Below are positions 46,500 to 55,378 of a stretch of 64,000 bases of DNA, piece after piece (position 1 is the first letter of the stretch; each line of letters begins with the position of its first letter). The position numbers were made by a program, and so were the translations under genes. Source of the DNA: Burkholderia aenigmatica (lineage in GTDB: Bacteria > Pseudomonadota > Gammaproteobacteria > Burkholderiales > Burkholderiaceae); NCBI RefSeq assembly GCF_902499175.1, contig NZ_CABVQC010000002.1, positions 124,001 to 188,000 on the forward strand. The letters are read 5' to 3'. The notes beneath the pieces are model-generated. The model worked only from the letters and a program-made list of their open reading frames with translations. It was not told the origin of the DNA and did no database searches.

Positions 46500-46551
46500 C
46501 GCATTCATCTCCAGATTGAAGGGCCGGCGCGGCGTCGCACCGGCCGTGTCG

Positions 46552-48714
46552 TCACATTTCGGCGGTGAGGCTCACCGCGACGCGGCGCCCCTGATCGACC
46601 AGCCAGTTGCCGTTCAGGCCGGTCGTGCGCGTGCGATCGTCGATCGGAACCATCTTGTTGGTCAGGTTCAGCACCGCGAAGTTGACGGAGAAACGCTTGT
46701 CGATCCGGTAGCGGCCGCCGAGATCGAAGGTCGTCGTCGACGGCCGTTCGCGGACACCCTGCGCGCCGTTGCGGAACGCCGCCCAGGACTCGCTGCCGAT
46801 GTAGTTCGCCGTCGCGTACAGGTCGAGCTTGGCGGTCGGCGTCCAGTCGACCTGCACGTTGAATTTGTGCTTGGGCGTCTTGTCGAGCGGATAGCCGTCG
46901 AGCGAGCTGCCGTTGAACGCCTTCTCGCCGCTGCCTTCGCGACGCGACTGCGTCAGCGTGTAGGTGCCCGACACCTTCAGCGTGCGCATCACGCGTGTGC
47001 CCGCGCCAAGCTCGAGGCCGTACAGCTTGACCCGGTCGATGTTGTCGTACACGTAAATGTTGCGGCCCGGCGAGCGCGGATCGGCCTTGCCCGTGTCGTA
47101 GCTTGCTACCTTGTTCTTGAACAGGTTGTTGAAGAGCGTCAGCCCCGCATACGTGTCGCCGAGGTCGTAGCGCACGCCGAGCTCCTCGGTCAGGCTCGTC
47201 TCGGGCTTGAGATCCGGATTGCCGCACAGCGTGCCGGGCATCGCCCCCGCCGCGCCGCCCGACGTCATGCAGTAGCCGCCCGTGCTCTGGCGCAACGACG
47301 GCGGCCGGAAGCCCGTCGACACGCCACCACGCACCGTCCACGCCTGGCTGAGCTGGTAGACGCCGTAGATTCGCGGGCTCACGTGGCTGCCGTAGCGATC
47401 GTCGTGATAGAGCCGCACGCCGGTCGTCAGCGTGAACCGGTCGTTGAAGAAGTAGTCGTTCTCGCCGAACAGCGCCCACGCATTGCGCCGGATCCGGTCC
47501 GAGTTCGCCGCATGGCCCTGCGGCACCGCATCCTGGCGCGCCACGCCCGACAGCGTCGACCAGATATGCTGGCCGCCGACCGTCAGGATGTTGCGCTCGC
47601 CCCACCACGGCACCTCGGCCTTGCCTTCGAGGATCGTGTCGGTCAGCGCGGGCCGGATCGCCTCGCGGCCGGTGGGCGTCCACTGGTCCTGCACGCCGCG
47701 CTCACCATAGAGCGACAGCGTCGTGTTGCCGAAACCCCAGCGACCGTCGTGCGTGATGCCCCAGTAGTCGCGCACGTGACGCGTCTCGGTCAGCGCCGTC
47801 GCGGCGGTGCGTGGCGTGAGCGGCGCCGCGCTCTTGCCTGGCGTGCTCAGGTAGGTGAGCTGCTCGCGCCCGATGTTCACGCTCACGTCCTGGTTGCGCG
47901 TGGGCTTCGCCGCCAGCTTCACGTCGAAGCTGCCGATCCGCTGCCCGTTCGCGCCGCCCGTGCCGCTTTTTGCGTAGAAGATGTCGTCCTCGCCGCGATG
48001 CAGGAGCCGGCCGGACGCCTGCAGCCCGAGCACGTCGGATTTCAGCGGGCCGCCGAGCCAGAAGTCGACGCTCTGCGTATCGCCCTGGTTCGATTCGAGC
48101 TGCCACACGCTGCCGGCCGTGATCGTGCCGCCCCAGCGCTTCGGGACCTTGCGCGTGATCACGTTGATCACGCCGCCCATCGCATCGGCACCGTACAGCG
48201 ACGACATCGGCCCGCGCACGACCTCGATCCGCTCGATCGCGGACAGCGGCGGCATCAGGTTCGACTGCACGCCCGAGCTGCCGCGGTTCATCGTTTCACG
48301 TGTGTTCTGGCGACGGCCGTCGACCAGCAGCAGCGTGTATTCGCCGGGCATCCCGCGGATCGAAATGTCCTGGTCGTTCGGCGAGGCGCCGACGACGCTC
48401 ACGCCCTCGACGTTGTTGACGATCTCGGCAACCGACGTGTAAGGCTTCGCCTCGATGTCGTCGCGGGTGATCACGGAGATGCTCGCGGGCGCTTCGCGGA
48501 TCGCCTGCTCGCGACGGCTGGCCGTCACGACGACCGCCTTCAACGTGGTCGGATCCGGCGGATCGCCGGCAGCCGGCGATGCCGCGACAGCGGACGCGGC
48601 AGTCGGCTCGGCCGATTGATCAGGCGTCTGCGCCCACGCGCTCGACACGCCCATCAGGTACAGGCCGGCAACGACGACCGGCTTCAATGCAAAGTGTGCA
48701 GCTTGACTCGACAT
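46552..48714 (-). CDS. TonB-dependent catecholate siderophore receptor
   Basis: A 720-residue outer-membrane receptor of the FepA/CirA/IrgA type. The signal peptide ends near WAQ, a TonB box-like region (LKAVVVTASRREQ) follows, the plug spans ~65-190 (ISVITRDDIEAKPYTSVAEIV, ERIEVVRGPMSSLYGADAMGGVINVIT), and a 22-strand barrel ends in an aromatic-free VSLTAEM tail. It imports the ferric siderophore using TonB energy. It heads the biosynthetic operon and has a Fur box 34 bp upstream. Ending in Met rather than Phe/Trp is slightly unusual for a BAM substrate. Confidence 0.92.
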   Translation of the reverse strand: MSSQAAHFALKPVVVAGLYLMGVSSAWAQTPDQSAEPTAASAVAASPAAGDPPDPTTLKAVVVTASRREQAIREAPASISVITRDDIEAKPYTSVAEIVNNVEGVSVVGASPNDQDISIRGMPGEYTLLLVDGRRQNTRETMNRGSSGVQSNLMPPLSAIERIEVVRGPMSSLYGADAMGGVINVITRKVPKRWGGTITAGSVWQLESNQGDTQSVDFWLGGPLKSDVLGLQASGRLLHRGEDDIFYAKSGTGGANGQRIGSFDVKLAAKPTRNQDVSVNIGREQLTYLSTPGKSAAPLTPRTAATALTETRHVRDYWGITHDGRWGFGNTTLSLYGERGVQDQWTPTGREAIRPALTDTILEGKAEVPWWGERNILTVGGQHIWSTLSGVARQDAVPQGHAANSDRIRRNAWALFGENDYFFNDRFTLTTGVRLYHDDRYGSHVSPRIYGVYQLSQAWTVRGGVSTGFRPPSLRQSTGGYCMTSGGAAGAMPGTLCGNPDLKPETSLTEELGVRYDLGDTYAGLTLFNNLFKNKVASYDTGKADPRSPGRNIYVYDNIDRVKLYGLELGAGTRVMRTLKVSGTYTLTQSRREGSGEKAFNGSSLDGYPLDKTPKHKFNVQVDWTPTAKLDLYATANYIGSESWAAFRNGAQGVRERPSTTTFDLGGRYRIDKRFSVNFAVLNLTNKMVPIDDRTRTTGLNGNWLVDQGRRVAVSLTAEM

Positions 48715-48747
48715 GGTGGCGCTTTCGATGTTTCATGATGTGATTGA

Positions 48748-48766
48748 TTCTCATTTGCATTATGAA
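48748..48766 (-). promoter_or_regulatory. Fur box before the receptor/biosynthesis operon
   Basis: On the minus strand the 19-mer CATAATGCAAATGAGAATC matches the Fur consensus GATAATGATAATCATTATC at about 13 of 19 positions. It lies 34 bp before the receptor start, where Fe-Fur would block transcription. Confidence 0.75.
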
Positions 48767-48830
48767 ACATGTAATGTGCCGAAATCTTTGCGTAAGCTAC
48801 AAACTCGTTTGAGCCGCGGCGGCGGCCTCG

Positions 48831-49805
48831 TCAGCGATGGTCGCTGCGGCGCGCGAGCGTCGGCGTGACGCCGAAGCGGCGCTTGTAGGCGGTCGCGAAA
48901 TTCGCGGCGCTCGTATAGCCGGCCAGCGCCGCAGCCTGCTTGACGCTCACCGCGTCACGCTCGAGCGCAAGCCGCGCGCGCTGCAGGTGATGTTCGCGGA
49001 TGAAGTCGAATACCGTCGTGCCGTAGGCGGCCCGGAACTGGCGCTGCATCGCATTCGTGCTCATGCCGGCATGACGCGCGATATCGTCGAGCGACAAGTC
49101 CTGCGCCGCATCGCTCGCCAGAAACGCGCGCAATTCCGCCATCCGGCGGTAGTCGCGCGATCCGAGCGCCGCATCCTGCGCCGGTGCGGCGTCCACCGCC
49201 TCCGCCTCGAGCGGCGCGAACGCCTCGGCCAGCAATTCCAGCACGCGACTTTCGAGATAGATTGCCTGCAGCATCGGCTGGTAGGTCGGCGGCCGCACGA
49301 TCTGCTCGGCCAGTGCCGTCGCACGCGGCGTCGGCTGCCAGAAGCGGATCGCCAGGTGTGCGGACAGCATCGCGTCCAGCCGCTCCGGCAGCATGCCGCG
49401 GCTCGCAGCCTGCAGATGCCCGAGCCACTCGCCCGACATCGCGAGACTGAGGCGCCGTGCATAGCCGCCCTTGCTGAGCCGTCGGCGGAACGTATCCGGC
49501 TGCACCGCGTTGAGCAGGAACGACTGCATCCGCACCGCGGGCCGCGGCACCGGGGCCCGGCTCGCGCGGTGCGCATCCGTCGTCAGCACCACGCGCCGGT
49601 CGCCGTACGACACGTCGAGCGCACCTTCGAGCAGCAGCACGAGATGCAGGCCCGGCGTGCACTGCCCCGACATCACCGCATCGAATTCGTCGGTCGCGTC
49701 GTCCGCGTGGATGCGCAGGCCCGGTCGCACCTCGCGGATTCGCGCGACGTGCGCGTCGTGGCGGTGGCCGTCGGATTGGAAAGCAGCTGCCGTCTGCGCT
49801 GTCAT
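48831..49805 (-). CDS. AraC-family regulator, probable siderophore-sensing activator (PchR-like)
   Basis: A 324-residue regulator with a C-terminal double HTH (SLDDIARHAGMSTNAMQRQFRAAYG, then VKQAAALAGYTSAANFATAYKRRFG) in the last ~100 residues and a PchR-like N-terminal sensing domain. PchR-type proteins bind the cognate ferric siderophore and activate receptor and biosynthesis genes. ATG at 49805 has GGGG 12 bases upstream; the frame is open to 49883, but that would reach toward the Fur box. It lies between the receptor operon and the divergent uptake operon. Confidence 0.88.
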   Translation of the reverse strand: MTAQTAAAFQSDGHRHDAHVARIREVRPGLRIHADDATDEFDAVMSGQCTPGLHLVLLLEGALDVSYGDRRVVLTTDAHRASRAPVPRPAVRMQSFLLNAVQPDTFRRRLSKGGYARRLSLAMSGEWLGHLQAASRGMLPERLDAMLSAHLAIRFWQPTPRATALAEQIVRPPTYQPMLQAIYLESRVLELLAEAFAPLEAEAVDAAPAQDAALGSRDYRRMAELRAFLASDAAQDLSLDDIARHAGMSTNAMQRQFRAAYGTTVFDFIREHHLQRARLALERDAVSVKQAAALAGYTSAANFATAYKRRFGVTPTLARRSDHR

Positions 49806-49913
49806 GTCTTGATACCCCGTTGCGTGTGTCGGGCGCCATGGGCCCGCACAAACTATTTCGTCGTTGGAACAAACAGCCGACATCCCGCGATGTCCGACTG
49901 CTCGGTTACAATT

Positions 49914-49934
49914 AAATGCGAATTGTTCTCATTT
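49914..49934. promoter_or_regulatory. Fur box between the AraC gene and the uptake operon
   Basis: A near-perfect 21-bp dyad with arms AAATGCGAA and TTCTCATTT, the Burkholderia-style Fur site. It sits between divergent promoters, so it likely controls both the AraC regulator and the binding-protein operon. Confidence 0.78.
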
Positions 49935-49953
49935 ACATCGTATCGGGAGTCGC

Positions 49954-51087
49954 GTGAGAAAGACAAGTGGAATGTGGGCCATGCTGGTCGCATGGCTGTG
50001 CAGCGGGTTCGTCGCGCAGGCGGCATGCGCGGACACCACCGTGACCGACCTCGCCGGTCGGCAGGTCCGGATTCCTGCGCGCGTCGAACGCGTGCTGCTC
50101 GGCGAAGGGCGCCTGCTGCCCGCGCTGGCGGTCGTCGACGCCGATCCCACCCATCGCCTCGTCGGCATGATGGGCGATTTCGAACAGCTCGATCCGGCCA
50201 GCTACGGGCAATGGCTCGAGCGGTTTCCGCGCCTGAAGGACGTACCGCGCATCGGCCGCTCGCAGGCCGGCAGCTTCAGCGACGAACGCGCGCTCGCGCT
50301 GCGCCCGCAGGTCGCGATCTTCGGCCTCGGCGGCGGCCACGGCCCCGGCGAGCGCGACCGCGAGACGCTGGCGCGGCTCGAAGCCGCCGGCGTTGCGATC
50401 GTCTTCGTCGATTTCCGGCACGATCCGCTCGTCAATACGACGCGCAGCATCGCGCTGCTCGGCCAGGTCTTCGGCGCACCGCAGCGCGCGGCGGATTTCA
50501 ACGCGTACTGGCAGGCGCAGTTCGATCTCGTCCGTACGCGGCTCGCGAACGCGCACGCGGTCGCGCCGAGCGTGTTCCTCGAAAGCCGCGTCGGCCTGTC
50601 GAGCGACTGCTGCGACACGATGACGGGCATGATGGGGCGCCTGCTCGATGCCGCCGGCGGCAACAACATCGCGAAAGACCGCGTGCCCGGCGAGCACGGC
50701 ACGCTGAATCCGGAATACCTGCTCAGCCGCCAGCCCGATTTCTACATCGGCACGGGGATCGGCTCGACGCAGACACTGCAAAGTGCGCCGCTGCGCATCG
50801 CGCTCGGCGCCGGCGTGTCGCGCGACACCGCTACCCGTTCGTTCGACCGGTCGCTGCAGCGCCCGCAGATTGCGCCGCTGCGCGCGGTGCGCGAGCGCCG
50901 GGCCTATGCGATCTGGCATCACTTCTACAACTCGCCGTTCAACGTCGTCGCGGTGCAGGCCATGGCCAAATGGCTGCATCCGGCGTTGTTCGCCGACATC
51001 GATCCGCGCCGCACGCTCGACACGATGGTGCAACGCTTCCAGCCGGTTCCGCTGCAGGGCGAATACTGGGTGCAGGAAGGGTCCTGA
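49954..51087 (+). CDS. Periplasmic ferric-siderophore binding protein
   Basis: A 377-residue FecB/FepB-class (BtuF-fold) binding protein with a Sec signal ending at AQAACA. The mature protein opens VTDLAGRQVRIPARVERVLLGEG, the hallmark of the family. It carries ferric siderophore from the receptor to the permease. GTG at 49954 is chosen because GGGAG lies six bases upstream and it places the signal peptide at the terminus; upstream codons would run into the Fur box. It is the first gene of a four-gene uptake operon. Confidence 0.88.
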   Translation: MRKTSGMWAMLVAWLCSGFVAQAACADTTVTDLAGRQVRIPARVERVLLGEGRLLPALAVVDADPTHRLVGMMGDFEQLDPASYGQWLERFPRLKDVPRIGRSQAGSFSDERALALRPQVAIFGLGGGHGPGERDRETLARLEAAGVAIVFVDFRHDPLVNTTRSIALLGQVFGAPQRAADFNAYWQAQFDLVRTRLANAHAVAPSVFLESRVGLSSDCCDTMTGMMGRLLDAAGGNNIAKDRVPGEHGTLNPEYLLSRQPDFYIGTGIGSTQTLQSAPLRIALGAGVSRDTATRSFDRSLQRPQIAPLRAVRERRAYAIWHHFYNSPFNVVAVQAMAKWLHPALFADIDPRRTLDTMVQRFQPVPLQGEYWVQEGS

Positions 51088-51088
51088 C

Positions 51089-52030
51089 ATGCCGCGCCCC
51101 GCTTCCACGATGCGTCGCTCGCTGCTCGTCGCCGGCCTCGCGGGCCCGCTCGGCGCCCACCTCCCCCCCGCGCTCGCCGCGCGCGCACCGGACTGGCCCG
51201 CGCTCGACGCCGCGCCCGCCGTGCAGGTGCCGAACAGCCGCCAGTTCGACGTCACGGTCGGCGGCAAGCCCCGCCGCCTGTTCGTCGCGCTGCCCGCCGA
51301 GCGGGCCGTTACGGGATCCCATCCGGTACTGACCGTCCTCGACGGCAACGCGCTCTTCCCGCTCGCCGCGCAACTCGTGCGCAACCGGCGCGCACGCCCT
51401 GACGCCCCGGCCGATCCGGAACCCGTCGTGATCGGCATCGGTTATCCGACTGACGCCGCCTACGACATGACGGCCCGCGCGGACGACTACACGCTCGCGC
51501 CGCTGCCGGACGGCCGCGGTGTCGTCGCCGACCGCCTGCTCGATTTCATCGAGCACGACGTGCAGCCCTGGCTCGCGCAACAGGTGGCCGTCGACCCGGC
51601 ACGCCAGACGCTGTTCGGTCATTCGTACGGCGGCCTGCTGACGCTGTACGCGATGCTGACGCGCCCGCACCTGTTCGCGCGGTATGTCGCGGCCAGCCCG
51701 TCGATCTGGTGGGGCGATCGCGCGCTGCTGCCCTATGCGGATCGTTTCGCCGAGCAATCGGCGCCGCTCGCACCCGCGCTGCGGCTGCTCGTGACCGCGG
51801 GCAGTCTCGAAGAAGGCACGCCGAATCCGGACGCCGAACGCATGCGCCGGCAGCAGGCGCGCAAGCAGGTCAGCTCCGCGCGCGACTTCGTCAGTCGCGT
51901 CGGCGCCCGCCCGGGCCTCGACGCGACGTTCCGCCTGATCGACGGAGAGGATCACGGCGGCGTCGTGGTGCCCAGCGCGATGCTGGCGGCGCGCATCGCG
52001 GCCGAAGCCGTCGCGGGAGCGGCCGCATGA
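51089..52030 (+). CDS. Alpha/beta hydrolase, putative siderophore esterase (Fes/IroE/BesA-like)
   Basis: A 313-residue esterase-D/Fes-type alpha/beta hydrolase. The N-terminus (MPRPASTMRRSLLVAGLAG) looks like a Tat or Sec signal, so the enzyme is likely periplasmic. Features are the nucleophile in FGHSYGGLLTLYAM and the His in DGEDHGG. In enterobactin systems such enzymes cut the trilactone to release iron. It begins one base after the binding-protein stop and overlaps the permease start (ATGA). Its substrate is puzzling if the siderophore is an amide-linked lysine catecholate. Confidence 0.82.
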   Translation: MPRPASTMRRSLLVAGLAGPLGAHLPPALAARAPDWPALDAAPAVQVPNSRQFDVTVGGKPRRLFVALPAERAVTGSHPVLTVLDGNALFPLAAQLVRNRRARPDAPADPEPVVIGIGYPTDAAYDMTARADDYTLAPLPDGRGVVADRLLDFIEHDVQPWLAQQVAVDPARQTLFGHSYGGLLTLYAMLTRPHLFARYVAASPSIWWGDRALLPYADRFAEQSAPLAPALRLLVTAGSLEEGTPNPDAERMRRQQARKQVSSARDFVSRVGARPGLDATFRLIDGEDHGGVVVPSAMLAARIAAEAVAGAAA

Positions 52031-53109
52031 GCGCCGCGTCGCCCGCATCGTCGCCTTCGTCCCGCTCGTCCGCTTCGCTGAAGCTGCGTTACCGCGCAGT
52101 CGCCGCGCGGCGGGTCGGCGCGCTGATGTTCCTCGCCTGCGTGCTCGGCACCCTGCTCGTCGTCGACATCGGCACCGGCCCGTCGCCGTTCCCGATCGCG
52201 GATCTGGTCGCGGGGCTGTTCCGGCCGGACGCGCTGCCGCTCGAGCAGCGCGTGATCCTCTGGGACGTGCGCCTGCCTTATGCGCTGATGGCCGTGCTCG
52301 TCGGTGCGTCGCTCGGCCTCGCCGGCGCGGAGATGCAGACCGTGCTGAACAATCCGCTCGCGAGCCCGTTCACGCTCGGCATGTCGGCCGCCGCGAGCGT
52401 CGGTGCGTCGCTCGTCGTGATCTCCGGCTGGCACGTCGTGCTCTGGAACGAGAACATCGCGCTGTCGCTCGGCGCGTTCTGCTGCGCGAGCCTCGCGACG
52501 CTGCTGATCGTCTGGCTCGCGTGGCGCCACGGCGCGACGACCGAAACCGTGGTGCTGTTCGGCATCGGCCTGATGTTCAGTTTCGAGGCGCTGCTGTGGC
52601 TGCTGCAGTTTCTCGCGGACGCGAACGCACTTCAGCAGATCGTCTTCTGGAGCATGGGCAGCCTCGCGCGCGCGACGTGGGGCAAGATCGCGCTGCTGTC
52701 GTGCATGCTCGCCGGGTGCGCGTTGTGGGCGAGCTTCGACGTCGCGTCGCTGACGGCGCTGCGCGCCGGCGACGAACAGGCACGCAGCATGGGCATCGCG
52801 GTCGAGCGGCTGCGACTCGTCGCGCTGATCCGCATCAGCCTGCTGTCGGCCACCGCGCTATCGTTCGTCGGCACGATCGGGTTCGTCGGTCTCGTCGGGC
52901 CGCACGTCGCACGACTGCTCGTCGGCGACGAGCATCGCTACTACCTGCCCGGCGCCGCCCTTGCCGGTGCGATCATGTTGGCCGGCGCGTCCGTGCTCAG
53001 CAAGGCGCTGATCCCCGGCGTGACGCTGCCGATCGGCATCATCACCGCGCTGGTCGGCGTGCCGCTGTTCATGATCCTCGTCAGCCGGCGCAGGAGGCTC
53101 GATGGATAA
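52027..53109 (+). CDS. FecCD-family siderophore ABC transporter permease
   Basis: A 360-residue BtuC/FecCD-type permease with about 10 TM helices. Signatures are the N-terminal RLPYALMAVLVGASLGLAGAEMQTVLNNPLASPFTLGMS segment and the C-terminal ISFVGTIGFVGLVGPHVARLLVGDEHRYYLP-type segment. A single permease gene implies a homodimer. The first ~30 residues are a Ser/Ala-rich cytosolic extension. It overlaps the ATPase gene by eight bases. Confidence 0.92.
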   Translation: MSAASPASSPSSRSSASLKLRYRAVAARRVGALMFLACVLGTLLVVDIGTGPSPFPIADLVAGLFRPDALPLEQRVILWDVRLPYALMAVLVGASLGLAGAEMQTVLNNPLASPFTLGMSAAASVGASLVVISGWHVVLWNENIALSLGAFCCASLATLLIVWLAWRHGATTETVVLFGIGLMFSFEALLWLLQFLADANALQQIVFWSMGSLARATWGKIALLSCMLAGCALWASFDVASLTALRAGDEQARSMGIAVERLRLVALIRISLLSATALSFVGTIGFVGLVGPHVARLLVGDEHRYYLPGAALAGAIMLAGASVLSKALIPGVTLPIGIITALVGVPLFMILVSRRRRLDG

Positions 53110-53911
53110 GCGCACGCTGTGCGTCGACGACCTCGTCGTGCGTTATGGCGCGAAGGTCGTGCTCGACCGATTGTCGCTCGCGCCCGTGGCGCCGGGCACG
53201 ATGATCGGACTACTCGGACCGAACGGCGTCGGCAAATCGACGCTGCTGCGCGCACTCGCCCGGCTCGCGGCTGCACGCGGCAACGCGACGTTCGGCGGAT
53301 TCGACCTGCTGCGCGGCGCGCGCCGGGAACACACGCGACGGGTCGGCTACCTGCCGCAGACGCTGCCGCAGCCGTCGTCGCTGCTCGTGTACGAAGCCGT
53401 CCGCAGCGCATTGCGCGCGACCTGCCCTGGTTTGTCCGACGCGGCGCGCGACCTGCGCCTGCAGAACGTGTTCGAGCGATTGCGGTTGCAAGCGCTTGCG
53501 ATGTCGCCGCTCGACCGGCTGTCCGGCGGGCAGCGGCAGATGGTCGGACTCGCGCAGGTACTCGTGCGCGACACGCCGCTGCTGCTGCTCGACGAACCGA
53601 CGAGCGCGCTCGACCTGCGCTGGCAGTTGCTCGCGCTGGAGGCGGTCGGGGATGCGGCACGCCGACACGGTGCGGTCGTACTGGTCGCGATGCACGACCT
53701 GAATCTCGCGTCGCGATTCTGCGACCGGCTCGTGCTGCTCGGCACCGACGGCCTCGTCGCCGACGGCACACCCGCCGAAGTCCTGACACCGCCGCACCTG
53801 CGGCGCGCGTATCGCGTCGACGCCCGGGTCGAACGGACGGCGGCCGGCGATTACGTCGCGCTCGCGGAGCGAGCCATGACGGATGACGCGTGGGAAGCGT
53901 GCGACGCTTGA
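53102..53911 (+). CDS. FecE-like siderophore ABC transporter ATPase
   Basis: A 269-residue ABC ATPase: Walker A GPNGVGKST, signature LSGGQRQMV, Walker B LLLLDEPTSALD, and switch His in VAMHDLNLA, the FecE/BtuD group. It powers the upstream permease. It is the last gene of the operon, followed by a ~230-bp gap. Confidence 0.93.
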   Translation: MDKRTLCVDDLVVRYGAKVVLDRLSLAPVAPGTMIGLLGPNGVGKSTLLRALARLAAARGNATFGGFDLLRGARREHTRRVGYLPQTLPQPSSLLVYEAVRSALRATCPGLSDAARDLRLQNVFERLRLQALAMSPLDRLSGGQRQMVGLAQVLVRDTPLLLLDEPTSALDLRWQLLALEAVGDAARRHGAVVLVAMHDLNLASRFCDRLVLLGTDGLVADGTPAEVLTPPHLRRAYRVDARVERTAAGDYVALAERAMTDDAWEACDA

Positions 53912-54140
53912 GCGCGGATCGGTCGTCGCGCTGACGACCGGTCCGGCTTGCGGTCATCAGGCCGCCATGCCCTTCGCGCGGCCGCATCGGACGCCGGTAA
54001 CAACGCGTGCCGGCGCGGGCAAAGCATCATAGAATCGCGCGGCGGGGCCATCGGGTCCCGACCCACCGCGACCTCGGCAAACGAATGCACGGCCGCCATG
54101 CGCGGGGCGACCTGTTCCTCTACCCTGCAAGGACGATCGC

Positions 54141-54701
54141 GTGATGCGCGCATACCGACTTCTGCTGACGGCCAGCGCCATGGCCATGCTTGCCAGCTCG
54201 GCTGCGGCAGCGGCTGCCCAGCCGGTGCCCGTCACCGCGGCGGCGGCCCCCAACTGCCCGGCACCGTCGTTCGAACGCTATCCGGTGCGCACGGCGCCCG
54301 CGCCGCGTACCACGGCCCACGCGCCGCGATTGACCAGCAAGGAAGCCCGACTCTACCGCACCGTGATTCGCGACGAGTTCACGCAACCGGCGAATTTCGC
54401 CGGCCACTACCGCGTCGCGATCTGGGGTTGCGGAACCGATTGCCGGAATTTCGCGATCGTCGACAAGTACACGGGCGCGACCTACACGATGCCCGGCGTG
54501 CAGGCCGTCGCGGGCGTGATGGGCAACAACGAGGAACGCGTCGATTTCCGAGCCGACAGCAGGCTGCTGATCATCGCGGGTTGCTTCAACGACGACTGCG
54601 ACTACGACAGCAAGAAAGCGGCCCGGCTCTTCTATGAGTGGACCGGCACACGGTTGCGCCGGGTCGGCACCTGTCCGCTGGCCATCGAGCCGATCCAGTA
54701 G
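54141..54701 (+). CDS. Secreted hypothetical protein
   Basis: A ~186-residue exported protein with a Sec signal (MRAYRLLLTASAMAMLASSAAAAAA) and six cysteines in the mature domain, paired as WGCGTDCRNF and AGCFNDDCDYD, suggesting disulfides. A glycine/aromatic core (FAGHYRVAIWGCG) is typical of uncharacterised proteobacterial periplasmic proteins. GTG 54141 and ATG 54144 are both possible; ATG is the simpler choice. It is monocistronic. Confidence 0.72.
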   Translation: MMRAYRLLLTASAMAMLASSAAAAAAQPVPVTAAAAPNCPAPSFERYPVRTAPAPRTTAHAPRLTSKEARLYRTVIRDEFTQPANFAGHYRVAIWGCGTDCRNFAIVDKYTGATYTMPGVQAVAGVMGNNEERVDFRADSRLLIIAGCFNDDCDYDSKKAARLFYEWTGTRLRRVGTCPLAIEPIQ

Positions 54702-54786
54702 TCGACCGATGAACGCGCCGGCCGCCGCTCGCCGCGACTTGCGCTATCGTTCTTCCGGTACACCTTGAACGGCACACCCGCTCGCG

Positions 54787-55365
54787 ATGTCCATTCACCT
54801 CAGTTTCGACGACGGCCCCGGCCCGTCAACGCCTGCCTTGCTCGATGTCCTGCGCAACGCGTCGTGCAAGGCGACCTTCTTCCTGCTCGGCAAGCACCTG
54901 ACAGGCGGAGCGCTCGACGTCGCCGCAAGGATGGCGAGCGAAGGCCATCGGCTCGGCAATCACACCCGTTCGCACGCGAAGCCCGGTGCGCTGGCAGACG
55001 ACGCGCTGATCGACGAGATCGAGACGACCGACGCGCTGATCCGCGACGCCTATCGCCGGGCCGGCGTTCCTGTGCCGGACACGATCCCGCTGCGCCTGCC
55101 TTATGGACTGATCCCGCACGACAATCGCGCCGGCGTACTGGCGCGGCTGCAGCGCGAACACACGGGCTGGACCGCGATACTGGACGACTGGCAGCGGCCG
55201 GCGCCGTCGCCGCAAGCGCTGTTCGACGCGATGTGCTCGCATATCGATGCCAGCACGGCACGACAGCGCGACGTGCTGTTCTGCATGCACGACGGATCGC
55301 GGCACGGCGACGCGCGGCCCAACACGGTCGAAGCGGTGCGCCTGTTCCTGAATCGGCAGCGCTGA
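54787..55365 (+). CDS. Polysaccharide deacetylase (NodB-like, CE4 family)
   Basis: A 192-residue compact NodB-fold enzyme without a signal peptide. CE4 motif 1 SFDDGPGPST (catalytic Asp and metal Asp) is at residues 6-15. Motif 2 HTRSH (metal His pair) follows near residue 60. Motif 3 RLPYG is near residue 100, and DDWQ and a late FCMHDG match motifs 4-5. It would remove N- or O-acetyl groups from a saccharide in the cytosol. It lies just before the unknown cluster at 55379, so a role in a saccharide product is possible. Confidence 0.85.
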   Translation: MSIHLSFDDGPGPSTPALLDVLRNASCKATFFLLGKHLTGGALDVAARMASEGHRLGNHTRSHAKPGALADDALIDEIETTDALIRDAYRRAGVPVPDTIPLRLPYGLIPHDNRAGVLARLQREHTGWTAILDDWQRPAPSPQALFDAMCSHIDASTARQRDVLFCMHDGSRHGDARPNTVEAVRLFLNRQR

Positions 55366-55378
55366 ATCGGCAGCGCGG

